A stretch of 64,000 bases of DNA from Gracilaria domingensis (taxonomy: Eukaryota; Rhodophyta; Florideophyceae; Gracilariales; Gracilariaceae): assembly GCA_022539475.1 (NCBI GenBank), contig VCMS01000146.1, forward strand, positions 62,001-126,000, given 5' to 3'. A program made the position numbers and the translations under genes. The notes below the pieces were generated by a model. That model was given only the letters and a program-made list of their open reading frames with translations, was not told the DNA's origin and did not search any database. How positions within the stretch are numbered: the first letter of the stretch is position 1; each line of letters starts with the position of its first letter. Positions 1-11,242 of the stretch are shown in pieces.

Positions 1-1029
1 TTTGAAATCACTCAACATTATCTTTCGCATTACGACGGACCAACATGGAGATTTTACACCTTCCAAATCACGCGCAGCACTACACCTCACCAAGCGCAAA
101 CGAAAAACCGCGGCCAATCTATTCGTACCTCCTGGTCTACAATACAAACATACTACCGCACAGAATAACGCAGTTCCATCTCGACAATCCCCTTCCAACG
201 TCTTTACGTGCACCGACCAAAAGAAGTCGACTCATTTTTGCGCAACAATCATTACTGTAACCACTGAGAACGTAGATATGGCGTGTTAAAAATGCGGTGG
301 CACTCCTTGCTATTGACTGCAGCTGGAGACGACTGTCATTAGCAAAACCGAAGTTACATGTACTGCTTTAGGTAGTACAGGCATGAAAGACAACATGGCT
401 CGTAAAACGTCCTACGAAACGTAGTTCCATGAGCCTTATGGAGTGTTAGACATAGACAACCCAGCGAAACTATCGCATTGTGATCTTGGAGCCACAAAAG
501 CAATATGACCAGATGATTCAAGGCCTTACATGGGATTAAAAGTTAGGGAAACTTTACTTCTTGTGGCATACTTTTGCTGTCGCGAATGAAGCGCTTACTT
601 TGTTGCACTTTTCACGGCAACCTTTGCTTGATAGAAGTAGATCAGCTGCGACTTTGGATTCGTAGACATTTTGGCGAATGTGGCGTAATCTGTCTCTCTT
701 GTGGTAAAATGAGAGTCAATTTACGCAAAACCCTTTTCGAAACTCGCTGCAAGAGTACATGGTGTACTTTTCACCTTTGTCGGGTTCGAGAAGCGTGCAA
801 AGAAGGCACAAAGCTCTCTCGACCCTCCGTCTCTATCAAAACGCGAGCTGATTTTGTATTATACTGGTAAAGTTGAGAGCCGTTTGAATTTAAGGACTTT
901 GAGAAAAAGGTCAGGTTACCACTCTCTGATGCTTGTAATCGATATTTTCAGCTGCAAGCTGCTGTATTGTACAATGTTTCATTTACACGACATCAATGAT
1001 TGATTTACCTTCGTTTGACATTGCGTTAG
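1..1029. other. no gene recognised
   Basis: Several short open frames exist on both strands but none shows a recognisable motif or a sustained reading frame. It is probably eroded transposon sequence, since it abuts the inverted repeat arm that begins near 1030. Confidence 0.4.
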
Positions 1030-1950
1030 CAAGGCGTAAGCATTTATAATGCTAGAATCAGAAACGAAAGTAAGCAGACTCATTGAAACTCTCTTCTTCT
1101 TCCGCAATGTGGCTGATGTGTGTGGTGCAAACCCGCGTGCAGGAAAACAACAGCCGAGTTGCGGAATAGCACCGACAGGGTGTTCAAGCCCTGCTTTTTA
1201 TAGAGGTAAGGACAGTCGTAGAGCCCTCAGGTAGAGCTGACACGGCCGGGCGTAAATCTATGCAGCTCCGTCCTGGGCGTGCAGCCGGAGGTCATGGTGA
1301 ATAGAATCGCCGTAGGATCCGGATGTTTCCGGCGAGCCACAGTAAGTGTAGATATCAAGGCCAACGGTGTTGGGCAAAAAGAACAACAAACGAGCCGCGT
1401 AGCGCGGCGCTGACTCGCGAGATCGGGAAATATTCCCAGACAATGTGGGCCAAACCTGTAAAGCAGGGCAGAGTAATAAGAGCGGCATGACAAAAATAAT
1501 AACAGTAGAACAATAGAAAAGATGCCGTAATGACAGTCTAGGACTCCTCAGTGGTAGAAGTTGGATGAATAGCCCGGGGTTGCGGCGGTATGCCCGGTTA
1601 GGGACGAAGACCGTTCGCAAGCGGCAAGAAACTCAGAGCCAAAAGCCTCCCAGAAGTTTACTTCCAGTACAGTGGCGGCAAGTGCCGCCACCTATATAGG
1701 GCAGTTGAAAATATCAAGTAAAATATCTAACTATCCGGCGCTGGCGACCAACAGTCTGCACGTGTGAAACCGTGACAGGCTTGTCATGGCGCACCCGGCT
1801 TCGGGCCAACTCAGCCTACGTGTGCAGAAACATCACCATTCCTAGACATACCCCAAAATGTGGCCATTACCACAGTAGCCTCTCATAGCATGAGGTGTCG
1901 AAGCCAGTAACGGATCAACGAACTATGAAAAGCACCTCAGTGCATCCCTC
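1030..1950. repeat. left arm of a large inverted repeat
   Basis: This stretch is repeated in inverted orientation at about 3785-4640. Shared blocks include ACCGACAGGGTGTT (near 1173 here; inverse near 4560), ATATCTAACTATCCGG (1724; inverse near 4000) and the segment around 1880-1915 matching 3820-3860 reversed. Read on the minus strand it has a TATA-like CTATAAAAAG (around 1200) and starts TGATGTTTCTGC, so it may be an LTR. Alternatively it is the 3' part of the piggyBac element, because both arms carry the same junction to piggyBac-related sequence. Confidence 0.6.
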
Positions 1951-3080
1951 TTCAGGGCTTACTGCTCTACAATGTTGATCTCAGTTGAAAAAAGCGATCA
2001 ACTCCATTCATGAAAAGATTGTATGCGACTATCACCTATGGAACTCCCAAAGAAGTATACAGATGCTCGAATGATACCCCGTAGATTTGAAATCTGGATG
2101 TCTTTCGCATATCATCTGGATATCTTACGTATATCCATGATATCACTGTGACATCCAGTAGATAGGACAGATGATGTACGAAATGATACTCTTCTGATGC
2201 CCTTGAGACATGCATCAACTACTTTGAAAGATATATCAGTAGATATGACGAATGATATCGAAACCAAAGTTGCTTCTCTTGGAATTGCTCGAACATCATT
2301 CGGACATCCAAGAAATCAGACGAATATCATTGGTCTGGATATTGTGAGCATTTTCATGTATCCTATGTACATCGGCCGTATATCCAACTTCGAAAATCAG
2401 ATGGATATCCGAGAAATCACTCGTATATCCAAAGCGTATCTAAGGAATAACAAGCGAGTATCAAAGTGTTTCTCTGGGACTTGAAAAGTCGTACGACTCA
2501 TTGCCTCGTCACCATTTCACCTTCCTAATGGAGCCAAGCCGTGCACACATTTATGGCATGATGATCAGGACTCTGAGTGTGTTCTGAAGGTGTAGCCGCT
2601 AAGTCATTCCTGTAAAACGTTATTACCGCACGGTTTTCAAAGACGATGAATCCAGCATTTTTCGCAACACGGGGAGAAGCGTCTTGTACATCACTTCTTT
2701 CAAAAACTTAGACGAGGCACCAGCTACATCTAATAGCGTTCTTGATATTTGCAATGGCCTCCTTCAGAGCCAGACGATTCACCACATCAACGTTGTTTAA
2801 AGCTTTAAACGTTAACGGACGGTACCGAGAACTCTACACTCGCCGTTAGAGAGACCCTCAAGTTCACGCGCGAGGACATAACGAGTGTAGAAGCTATCCA
2901 TTACTATCAACTTCCCAGTCATTGGCGTAGAATGCAAGTTATTCTGATGTGCGACCTGTGTGCACCAGAGAGCAGATGGCGAAGATTTGGCTACGAGGCT
3001 CCCATATATGTTTCGCTGCACTGCGCCACGGTGAGTCCTAAATCCCCTAATCGAGCCAGCGTCGTCCGCTATTCACTCTA
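1855..3080 (-). pseudogene. piggyBac-type transposase, decayed and MITE-interrupted
   Basis: Read on the minus strand, several blocks typical of piggyBac (DDE_Tnp_1_7) transposases appear in order: MDSFYTRYVLARELEG and LGTVR near 2810-2910 (the D-N/S-x-YT catalytic block), GFIVFENRAVITFYRND near 2615-2665, GDEAMSRTTFQVP near 2485-2520, then YNLFMNGVDRF near 1995-2030. The last two blocks are separated by the MITE at 2046-2478. There are several stops and frame changes, and the N-terminal part is not readable. The family catalyses cut-and-paste transposition at TTAA; this copy cannot be active. Block order and motif identity make the family call fairly safe, while the exact ends are not known. 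Confidence 0.7.
2046..2478. mobile_element. MITE family 1 (copy 1a), 433 bp
   Basis: The ends are CCCAAAGAA...TTCTCTGGG, flanked by the direct repeat ACT (2043-2045 and 2479-2481). A 433-bp copy with the same sequence along its length lies at 12784-13216. The interior is almost wholly made of iterated GGATATC, GGACATC and GATGC-type words and has no credible ORF. It sits inside the piggyBac reading frame; removing it with one ACT rejoins that frame. Confidence 0.85.
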
Positions 3081-3784
3081 CCACTCCTCCGCTAAAAGAA
3101 AACTCAAATAATTCTTCATAGGCAAGTACTTTGGTTCATGCATTACCTGTAACGGCTCAGCAAAACCCGTTCACGGAAATAAAGCTATTTGATCTGCTTT
3201 ATTTGAAACAATATTCACTAAGAGCGCAACAGGAGTTTATACAGGCCCTAACTCAATAACTTTGTTCGCTTCATACTATGGTTACTTCACAAAAAGATCG
3301 ATCTGCTGCGACTGGTAACGCTGAGTTACAAAAATGAGAGGCCGCACAAGATAATAATCAACGTGATCCATTTCACATTTTATAACCAAAAACATCCCCA
3401 AACCCCCTTGAAATTGTATAAGTTATCCCACTTCTTCTCCTGCTTCAACAAAAATCATGTGCTAACCTCCACAAATGTTTGCTTTTTTATCCCAGGCATT
3501 CGAAAGGTGATAAACCTCAATCGCGGGTTGACCGCACCCGAAGAAGTTCCTATCCCTGCATGGTTGCTTCACAATAACTAGGATCTCAGTAGAACCTCTC
3601 ACCCATTTCTTGGCAGTACGTTTATAAACTCTAAACAACTTCAAGCGGAAATGATTGAACAATTCGTACCCAAAAACGAGCTTGCTAACGCTTGGCTCAA
3701 CTTACGAATGAATGGTTTTCTGGAGAGCCATATAAAAAAGTTCAGAGAACCCACGGATATTTGTAGAGAAAAAGGCTGTTGTTG
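3081..3784. other. no gene recognised
   Basis: This is probably the eroded upstream part of the piggyBac element. Short frames are present on both strands but no motif could be named. Confidence 0.35.
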
Positions 3785-4640
3785 GGGATGAACTCAAGTG
3801 CTTTTCATATTATGTTAATTCGTTACCAGCTTCGACACCTAAAGTTATGAGAGGCCGCTGTATCAATGGCTCCATTTTCGGTTATACCTAGCAATGATAT
3901 TGTTTCTGCACACGTGTGCTTGGTCGGCCCAAAGACGAATGCGCCCTGGCATGCGCGCAAGGGATTGACACGTTTAGGGTATTGGCCGGCAGCACCGGAT
4001 AGTTAGATATTTTCATTAGTATTTCTAAGTGCCGTATATAAGTGGCGGCATTTGTCGCCACTGTACGGCAAGTAACTCTCAAAGAGGCTTTTGTCTCTAG
4101 CTATTTGCCGCGTACGAACTGTTCTTCGTCCCTAATCGGGCTACATCGCTGCATCCCGGGAGTTTCTATCCATGTCTATCCTTGAAAAGTTCTAGACCGT
4201 CGTCACGGTATCGTCTTCTAGTTTTATCAATATTCATTCCGTGATACGGCTCTCGCTTCTCTGTCGTCGTGTTATACATGTTTGGCTCAGTTGTCTCGGG
4301 GCATATCCTCGCTATTGCGAGTCAGTTCGCTGTCATGCGGCTCGTTTTCCCAATCTTTATTCGCCCCCTACCGCGAGCTGGATAAAGCCATCAACCTTGG
4401 CTCACCAGACTGAGTCGGCTATAACGCTGGTTCGCCCGGGGCGCCCCTCCGTAGCCTCCAACTACACGTTCAGTACGGGGCTGCTCAGATTTAAGCCCTG
4501 CTCTTGTCAGCTCTATCGAAGGGTTCTATCGCTGCATCTACCCTACCGAGAGTAGGGCTCGAACACCCTGTCGGTGCTTTTCCGCGCCGCGGTTGTTGTT
4601 TTCCAGCACGTGTGTTTGCACTACAATATTTGCTCAACAT
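3785..4640. repeat. right arm of a large inverted repeat
   Basis: Inverse of 1030-1950. The end nearest the centre carries the same piggyBac C-terminal-region sequence as 1860-1950. The outer part carries the LTR-like blocks TGTTTCTGCACACGTG (3901), the run near 4000-4020 and AACACCCTGTCGGTGC (4562). The arms differ by many substitutions and indels, so the duplication is old. Confidence 0.6.
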
Positions 4641-6095
4641 CAGTAAGCGAATCATTCACCTTTTTACAACTGAGTCTTCCAACTCTGTTCAAGAAGAAGC
4701 TCTCCGAGAAATACTTTGCAGGTCAACCTGAATCGATGGTTGAAGTTCTCAACTTTTTGCGAACGACCAATATATCAGATGGATAGGAAGATTTTTCGAA
4801 GCACGCACAGAATTCTAAGAAGTGATCCAGCAGCTCAAAAGAAGACAATCGTTCGCACCGCTCCTCACAAAAGCACTCCAAACCAGTGAACCCAAACGCC
4901 ATTAACAAGAACCCAGATGCGGACACATGGGGGCCGGCTGACTTCCAACATTGCTCGGAGCTTGATGCTTACCGCAGTCATGCTCGGTGTATGAAATGTG
5001 TACAGAAACTTTGGAGCGATCAAAGCATTCTTGTAGAGCCACAGTGACATCGGCTTCTGTACAATGACCACTGAAGAATGTCGCAAAAAACTAAGGCACC
5101 CGCACCCTCGTTCAGCCCGAAACCGCGATGTTCCACGTCCATGTCTCTCAGCGCTTCACCCGGATTCAACGGATGATACGACGTACAGGGCAAACATTAA
5201 TTGTACAGCAGTTGCCTTCCACTTGGGCCCTAATCCCTCGCCCGCGTTCATGTCACCAACCGTAGCAAGACGTTGCGACCTATCGCTTTGGGACTCAAAC
5301 CAATCTTCTGCAGAACTCAGGGACCACAATCTGATGGCCATACTCCACATAAGAAATTTTTGCGGCTTGCGGATCACGCGCGGATGTAAATTGGATGGTT
5401 TCTTAAAAATAGGAGCGAACTATGTGGTGAAAGGGAGGATTATAATCGCCTCCTATGACCTCATTTAGGGTAACAAAAGAAAATTTTCTGTGCGTGTAAA
5501 AGGAGTGGAGAAGGATATTGCAAGTGTCATAACGCCCTCAGAACAGCCTTCCATGCAATGAGAACAACCTCAGCTTACCCTCATATGAAATTCACAAAAT
5601 TAAGAAATTGATAATTTAATATGCACCCTGCCAAAACGGAGGTCGCGCGGAAGGCTTAATGAATGTAATGTGAGGGTCTACAACATACGATTGTCTTCAT
5701 GTTACGTTCATAATTTTAAAAATTTTTCTTATAGAGACTCTATGAAACCAAAGAAACAGTTTTCCTTCACGACACATATGCAACTGTGTCGGTCTTCATC
5801 ATCGCCATGAAGGAGGAACACGATGGAGTTATACTCATCACTGTGTGCAGAGAGCGTCTGTAAATACTGAACCATTAGGACGACTAGAAGACGCATCAGA
5901 AAAACATCAAGCATGCAGATGGTTCGCGTGCAACAGTCTACCTGCGCCAAAGAACTCCAGCTTTAATTCGTCAGAAATCTCCTTTCATGTAGACGATCTC
6001 CTTCGAGAGCCTGCGCAAGATCGTGAAGCACCGCGCTTTCGAGCTCTAAGCTTTACGCTTACAACCACCGTCCACCGCTGTGTAGTGCCATCCAA
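4641..6095. other. eroded sequence upstream of gypsy element B pol
   Basis: By position this should hold gag and protease of element B, but no frame stays open and no CCHC or retropepsin motif could be read with confidence. Open stretches at 5064-5468 and 5845-6114 are not recognisable. Confidence 0.35.
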
Positions 6096-7113
6096 AATTG
6101 TCACAAATCGTTGATGAATACCACGATGTGTTCAAAGAAGATCTCGCATATGAACTCCCACCTCATCGGTAACATGTGTTCGAAATCAAACTCAAGCAGG
6201 ATCACACACTGCCAGTTGGTGTTGTCATCCGTTTGTCTAACGATGAGCTCCAACTTCTCTGAAATACACTCGACGAGCATCTTCAAAAAGGGCTCATACA
6301 ACCCTCGCTCTCTCCATACAGGGCTCCTGCTTTCTTCTTCGAAAAGAAATCTGGTTGGTTGAGAATGGTTTACGACTATCGCGCTTTGAACAGAATCAGC
6401 ATACCTGACTCAGCCCCGCTCCCACTCATTGAGAAAGAATTGGAGCAATTTTCAGGTGCCGAGGTTTTCTCGAAAATTGAACTCGTCGGCACATATCATC
6501 AAAAGCGAATCCGTGACGAAGATTGCCACGAGACGGCAATATGGACTCCATTTGGATCCTTTGAATGGAATTTACTATGCTTCGGATTGACCAACGCCCC
6601 GGCAGCATTCTCAATGCAGATTGCATCAGTTCTCAAAGACCTAGAGAACGAGTGCCTCGGGTTATACATCGATGACATTTTGGTGTGCAGCAAATTAAAT
6701 GAGAAACATAAGATACACCTTCGGAAGGATTTTTCTCCACTCCGTAAGCATCAACTTTATGAAAAACTTAGAAACTGCTGCTTTGAACTCAAAACAGTTG
6801 ATTTTTCTAGGGTTCTACGTCTCTGATCAAGGCGTATCCACACAGGATCGATTTACTTCATCCATCCCATAATGGCCGACTCCGAACAATATCCGCCGCA
6901 TACAGCAGTGTGGGTCTCACCAATTTCTACAGACGTTTCATTGAAGGATACGCAAACATTCTCTGCCTGCTCAATGATCTTCTGAGAGGCCGTAAGTTTC
7001 AATGGACCGAATAACAGGAATCTTCCTCTCGCAAAATCAAAGCAGGTTCGACCTCAGCACCTGTGCTGGCCCATGCTGAGTCTGGCGAAAAATTTGTCCC
7101 GACCAAGAGCGCC
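6095..7113 (+). pseudogene. Ty3/gypsy element B: reverse transcriptase, 5' part of pol
   Basis: Reverse transcriptase region of a plus-strand gypsy element. From about 6240 the frame gives the LNRISIPD block (6385), FGLTNAPAAFSMQI (6580) and the intact catalytic box YIDDILVCS (6665). The connection region follows, ending APVLAHAESGEKF near 7095. Stops and frame changes occur near 6270 and after 6826. The reading breaks off at 7113 where element A is inserted, and resumes at 16076 in the same frame. RT copies element RNA into DNA in virus-like particles. The copy is dead because of the stops and the 9-kb insertion. Confidence 0.85.
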
Positions 7114-7115
7114 TT

Positions 7116-7460
7116 TGAAAGCTGCACACAGTAGCATAGGCCAGCTACCCCTTTCGTTTTAGTTCCTGTTTTTCCTTCCCTTTTTCGTCGCACCGCGTCG
7201 GGACGACGGCATGGCGGACTTGTAATCTCCGAGCCACGTGCGATGCAGCGTATTCCACACGTGGCCCACACGCGCCCCCACCTAGCCAGTGTCACCGTGA
7301 CACGGGCTGTTATGTTGCTTCCAGATACGGCAGTTTGAAAGGTACGTGCCTTGCCGTTGCACGAGGAACAACCCTCTCTCTCTCATTCCCTCCTTCACCG
7401 ACTCGCCGCCCGTGCTCCACCGTTTTGGCCGGCACACCGCTCTTCTTGTCTGCCTTACTA
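7116..7460 (-). repeat. left (3') LTR of element A, diverged
   Basis: The first about 165 bp match 15726-15890, including TGAAAGCTGCACA, CTTCCCTTTTT, GGTCGGGACGACG-like and CACGTGGCCCAC blocks. After about 7280 the match fades to short words such as AGATACGG. The right boundary is therefore inferred from the 350-bp length of the other LTR. Confidence 0.55.
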
Positions 7461-8706
7461 TCTGCCATCGCCTTCTTTGTGTTCTGGTACGCGCTGCATT
7501 CAGAGCCGATTGTACCGCTAACCGCCCAGCGCTCTTTTCGCCGCTACAACCCATTCCCTAGCTAGGATCCCTACGCCCCTCGCTGTGGACATTGTCACCC
7601 GCACCACGCCTCCACCCTGCTGTGAGAAACACGTGCCTTGAAACGCGCCTCCTCACCTGCACCACGCCTCTCAGCGGCCATACTCCGTCTACCTTTGTAA
7701 CCCTGCGTCCCCCGTTCTGGTTGGGTCAAACGCAGTAGTTAACGCGATTACTCCGCAGGTTCCCCGTGCCTCTTCTCGTGCGCCAAGTCAGAATCGCTCT
7801 GTTTATTCCCACCTGCCAGAGCACAAGGGCGACATGGTTCGTAACCGCCCGCGATATCGCAAGCGGCGCAAGGCCGAGAGGCGCGGTGCCGCAGATGCAA
7901 GCGGCGCCAGTGACAGTGGGCCGTCGAGGGTATTTGAAAATTCCGCCGGCATCGATCGCGATGCCTTGTGGATGCTAACACCGGAGTGAGAAGTACTTTT
8001 GAAAAGACCACCTGCGAGCGAATCACGACGTGTGAACCGAAGCTAGACCGCTAGGATAACGGCCTTTGGCCCGCAGCGGCGTGATACCCCTCGGACTCAA
8101 TCTCGTGCTTATTCTAGTAGTTTCATGACTTGCTAACGTGCAAAACACCGCCGTGACTCCTCCTCAACGAATCCTATTGGTTAAACGCCACAAAAATTCG
8201 TCGTTCCGAGCGTTCGAGAATTCCGAACCGCCATTACATGGATTAGACGGACGCCGCTCAGCCAAGCCAGCCCGGCAAGAAGTCCCGTGCTGTGCTTCAA
8301 ATGAATCCGACCATCGCTCAACGACCATTGTGGGCGCGTTCCAGAGGCCTGCAAAGATCCGAGCGGTCCTCGGGCAATGATCGTCATTCCCAAACTCTCC
8401 CAAATGGAAAGGAACGATCCGGTGGGGTCAGATGAGAACATCGATGATATTTCATCTGCTCCGCATCCCCACAGTTCTTCCAGAAAATGTCGCGGGGCCC
8501 GTCGCTCCCGCGATTCTGGCCGGCGTTCAAGCAAAGGAAGTCTATAAGGATGAGATTCGCCCCGTTTCTGTGTATATGGCCTCGAAGGCTTCGCGCGAGG
8601 CTGAGGAACCCTCGCGCGGGGATGAACTCTCCTCTAAATCAACTCTCGATTCCAAGTGGTCACGTTCGCTGTCCTATTGGCGCTCCTCACAGAGCGAGTA
8701 CTGAAG
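7461..8706. other. GC-rich spacer between LTR and antisense frame of element A
   Basis: It contains pyrimidine-rich runs (7370-7480) and open frames on both strands that I cannot name. It belongs to the long 3' region of element A downstream of integrase. Confidence 0.3.
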
Positions 8707-9234
8707 TGAGGAGAGAGGCAGAGACCATGGGTTCACCGAATCTGAAGCCTCCTTCGAGGAACAGCTCTACAACGAGATACACAGCTCTAGTTCGCCCGCT
8801 TTTCCTAAATGGGAAGTCGAGAAGGTCATGGTCGGTGATGTCTCCACCCTCGGCAAAATCCTCTTCGAAGAAGGGAGGTTGTATGCTTCGACATCCGCCA
8901 CCGGTGGTTTGAAGCATTTCTATCCCATTCATGGCCGCTCTCTTCAGACTTCCGCTCGCGGAATGGCTCAAGATAACCAGCTTTGTTGCAAACTTGAGAC
9001 TTAGAGAAGCCTGCGGTTCCGTACCCCACTCAGCGTACGTGGTCGCGTCACTGTCTTTGTGTTTGACCATCTGCAAGAACTGAATCTTGGTGACTCCGCG
9101 AGGGGCAACAGTTTTGTCAGGAGAGAAATTCTTCTGGCGAAGAGATACTCAGAGAGGAGTGTGGTCATCGGGAGGCATGGGGCTGGTGCCTCCGTTCCTT
9201 TCCCGAGTTCAGACCTCGCCCAAACAGGAGGGTA
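8707..9234 (+). pseudogene. unknown reading frame antisense to element A
   Basis: On the plus strand a frame of about 175 codons is open except for a stop near 9001. It runs from a charged start through KWEVEKVMVGDVSTLGKILF (about 8810-8870) to LAKRYSERSVVIGRHGAGAS (about 9135-9195). Its amino-acid composition looks coding, but I do not recognise the family. It lies between integrase and the 3' LTR and runs opposite to pol. It may be an element-encoded antisense ORF or the gag of another decayed element inserted there. Confidence 0.35.
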
Positions 9235-10039
9235 AATTGCTCTATCACTCTACTCTACATCAGAACTGCCTCCTAGCTGACTTCGTGAACGTCTTTGATC
9301 GGATAACAGGTAGAACCGCTGCCGACAACGTATCCTGTAGTATCCTCCATTCCGCTAAGGAACGTGCGCTCAGCTTCTAGGTCCATACATGCCGCTCGCA
9401 GTGGCCTGGCCCTTCGGAAGCTTCCATTAGTTCAGCGATCTTTCTCCGCCATATTGGGTATCAGTTGGAGCCAGCCCCGCTCTTACCTCGTCGTCCACTT
9501 CGGCAGAGATCATCGCGATGAGCACATCGTCGGAGTCGACGCCCGTCGTGGATTCATCCTAGACGGTACCGAGCCGTTCCTGTTTTATCTTAGTCACGAG
9601 TAGCTCAGCATTTGCGGCGGAGGTGACCCTGTCGTCACCGAAGTACGTGAAATATTCTGTGATACTCGTCGTCAGTTTCTGATATCGTAGCCAGTGCTTT
9701 GTTTGGGCATCAGCTAGACCTTGTCTTCCCATGCGTAAACTTTTGGTCTCTCCTTCTTCCTTTGTACTCTTTATTTACTCTTTACGGTGTAGCCTCCGCG
9801 CTTACGACGCGGCGCACAACTTCTGGTGCCCCCTGGCTCTCCGCGACTGGACTGATATATCTTGAGTCTCCGTCACTGCTCGACTTTGTACTTAGTCCTG
9901 CAAATGTCCTGGTCAGCGCTTGTACAGCACCCGCCTTCGTGCGTGTACCGCTTTCCTCGTCACCTTTCCATGATGGGAGACGAGCTCGTACCGCGGTTGC
10001 TGGGCTCTGGTTACCTTACACGGCCCTTAAAAGAAGGAT
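9235..10039. other. no gene recognised (3' region of element A)
   Basis: Many stops in all frames. A plus frame at 9699-10043 is open but has low-complexity, unrecognised content. Confidence 0.3.
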
Positions 10040-10930
10040 TTAAAATGTGAGCCACTGTTGGCGGGGATTTAAGGCCTGGCCGTGATTAACGAGTACTTCG
10101 TCACCCATTACTAAAGTCTTCACTTCTTTCTTCACCTCCAGTAATATGGAGCCCCAAGCCACCTGCATCGCGCGCCTTTCCGCTTTACCTGACCCCTCCA
10201 AGGTCTTCTGCGCCGGCGTTGCGTCCGAGAGCAATGCTACGGTATCGTTCGGGAGCATGCGAGGCTTTACACTGTACATTAGTTCGAACGGCGAAGCAAC
10301 CACACCCCGAGGACGAGGACGGTACCTGTACCCCACCTTCGGCCGCTCGAAACTCGTCGCACACCTCAAATTAAGGACTCCCCCGAATCCATCAATGGGC
10401 CGATCACCATCCTCTTGATCGCTCTCTTGATACAACCCACCATCTGTTCAGCACTCCCATTAGATATAGAGGCGTACAGCAACATCGGCTTCCAACCTAT
10501 TCTCTTTCTCTTCATGAAGTTCTCCACGGCAGGAGATAGAAAGGAGCTGGCGTTATCGGAGAATATCATCACAGGGGGACCGAGCCGTTTCATGATCTTC
10601 TCCTCGAAAAACTTGATAACGGTGTCTGATACCGAGTTCTCGGTGGCAATTGCGATCGGTCATCTGATCGAGTTCTCCCCAACGATGAGCTACAAGCGCG
10701 TCTCGTTGGAGCGCTTTTAAGGTACACCAAACTCGATGGAAAACCTCTCGAACAGCCCCGTGATGGGGCTACCAAGGGTCGCTCTGTATACATGGAGGTT
10801 CTGCTCCCGATAACATTCTAAGCACCATTTGATGTACTCCTTGTCGTATTCACATACTGACGGCCAACAGAGCCTTTCGGGTACCCTCTTCCTCGTAACA
10901 GCCTCCTCTCGTGTCCTATTTCGTCGCGGA
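10040..10930 (-). pseudogene. gypsy element A: integrase
   Basis: Reading leftward from about 10930: the zinc-binding end YIKWCLECYREQ (10810-10840), then TENSVSDTVIKFFEEKI, IFSDNASSFLSPAVENF (10535-10580, second catalytic Asp) and SNGSAEQMVGCIKRAIKRM (10415-10475, catalytic Glu). The first catalytic block reads FSIEFGVP, so the expected Asp appears as Glu. The C-terminal domain follows (10040-10435). Stops occur near 10720 and 10650. Integrase inserts the cDNA into the chromosome. The frame is otherwise well conserved and the call is firm. Confidence 0.85.
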
Positions 10931-11242
10931 ACATCTGAACGGCCTCCAGCCTCCCCGCTCGAGTGAAAAAAACCGTAAGCTCCTCCAGCTCTCGCCTGAA
11001 CAGATTTTTTTTCCAGAGAATGAACTTCTTCGCATTGCGGGGAAGAACGAGTCCGAAGCGGGGGTTGGCTTCTTGAATCCGTACTCCGGCGAGGAATCTA
11101 GCAATGTTGAGCAAGTAAAGCTGCCACTCGGACAGAGTCGGTTCTTCACACGCAACAGCGATGACGACTTGCCCGACCCTGCGTCTTCCTCATCCTCAAT
11201 CCTCGACCGCTAGCCAAGTCCTCCGTTCTCCAGTCCCGGGCG

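Noticed and set aside
2046-2478. Family-1 repeats as solo LTRs
   Set aside because: Ends are CCC...GGG with 3-bp duplications, not TG...CA with 4-6-bp duplications, and no PBS or polypurine tract adjoins them.
4550-4580. tRNA-like word GGGCTCGAACACCC
   Set aside because: No cloverleaf can be folded around it, and the same word occurs in the inverted arm as part of the repeat.
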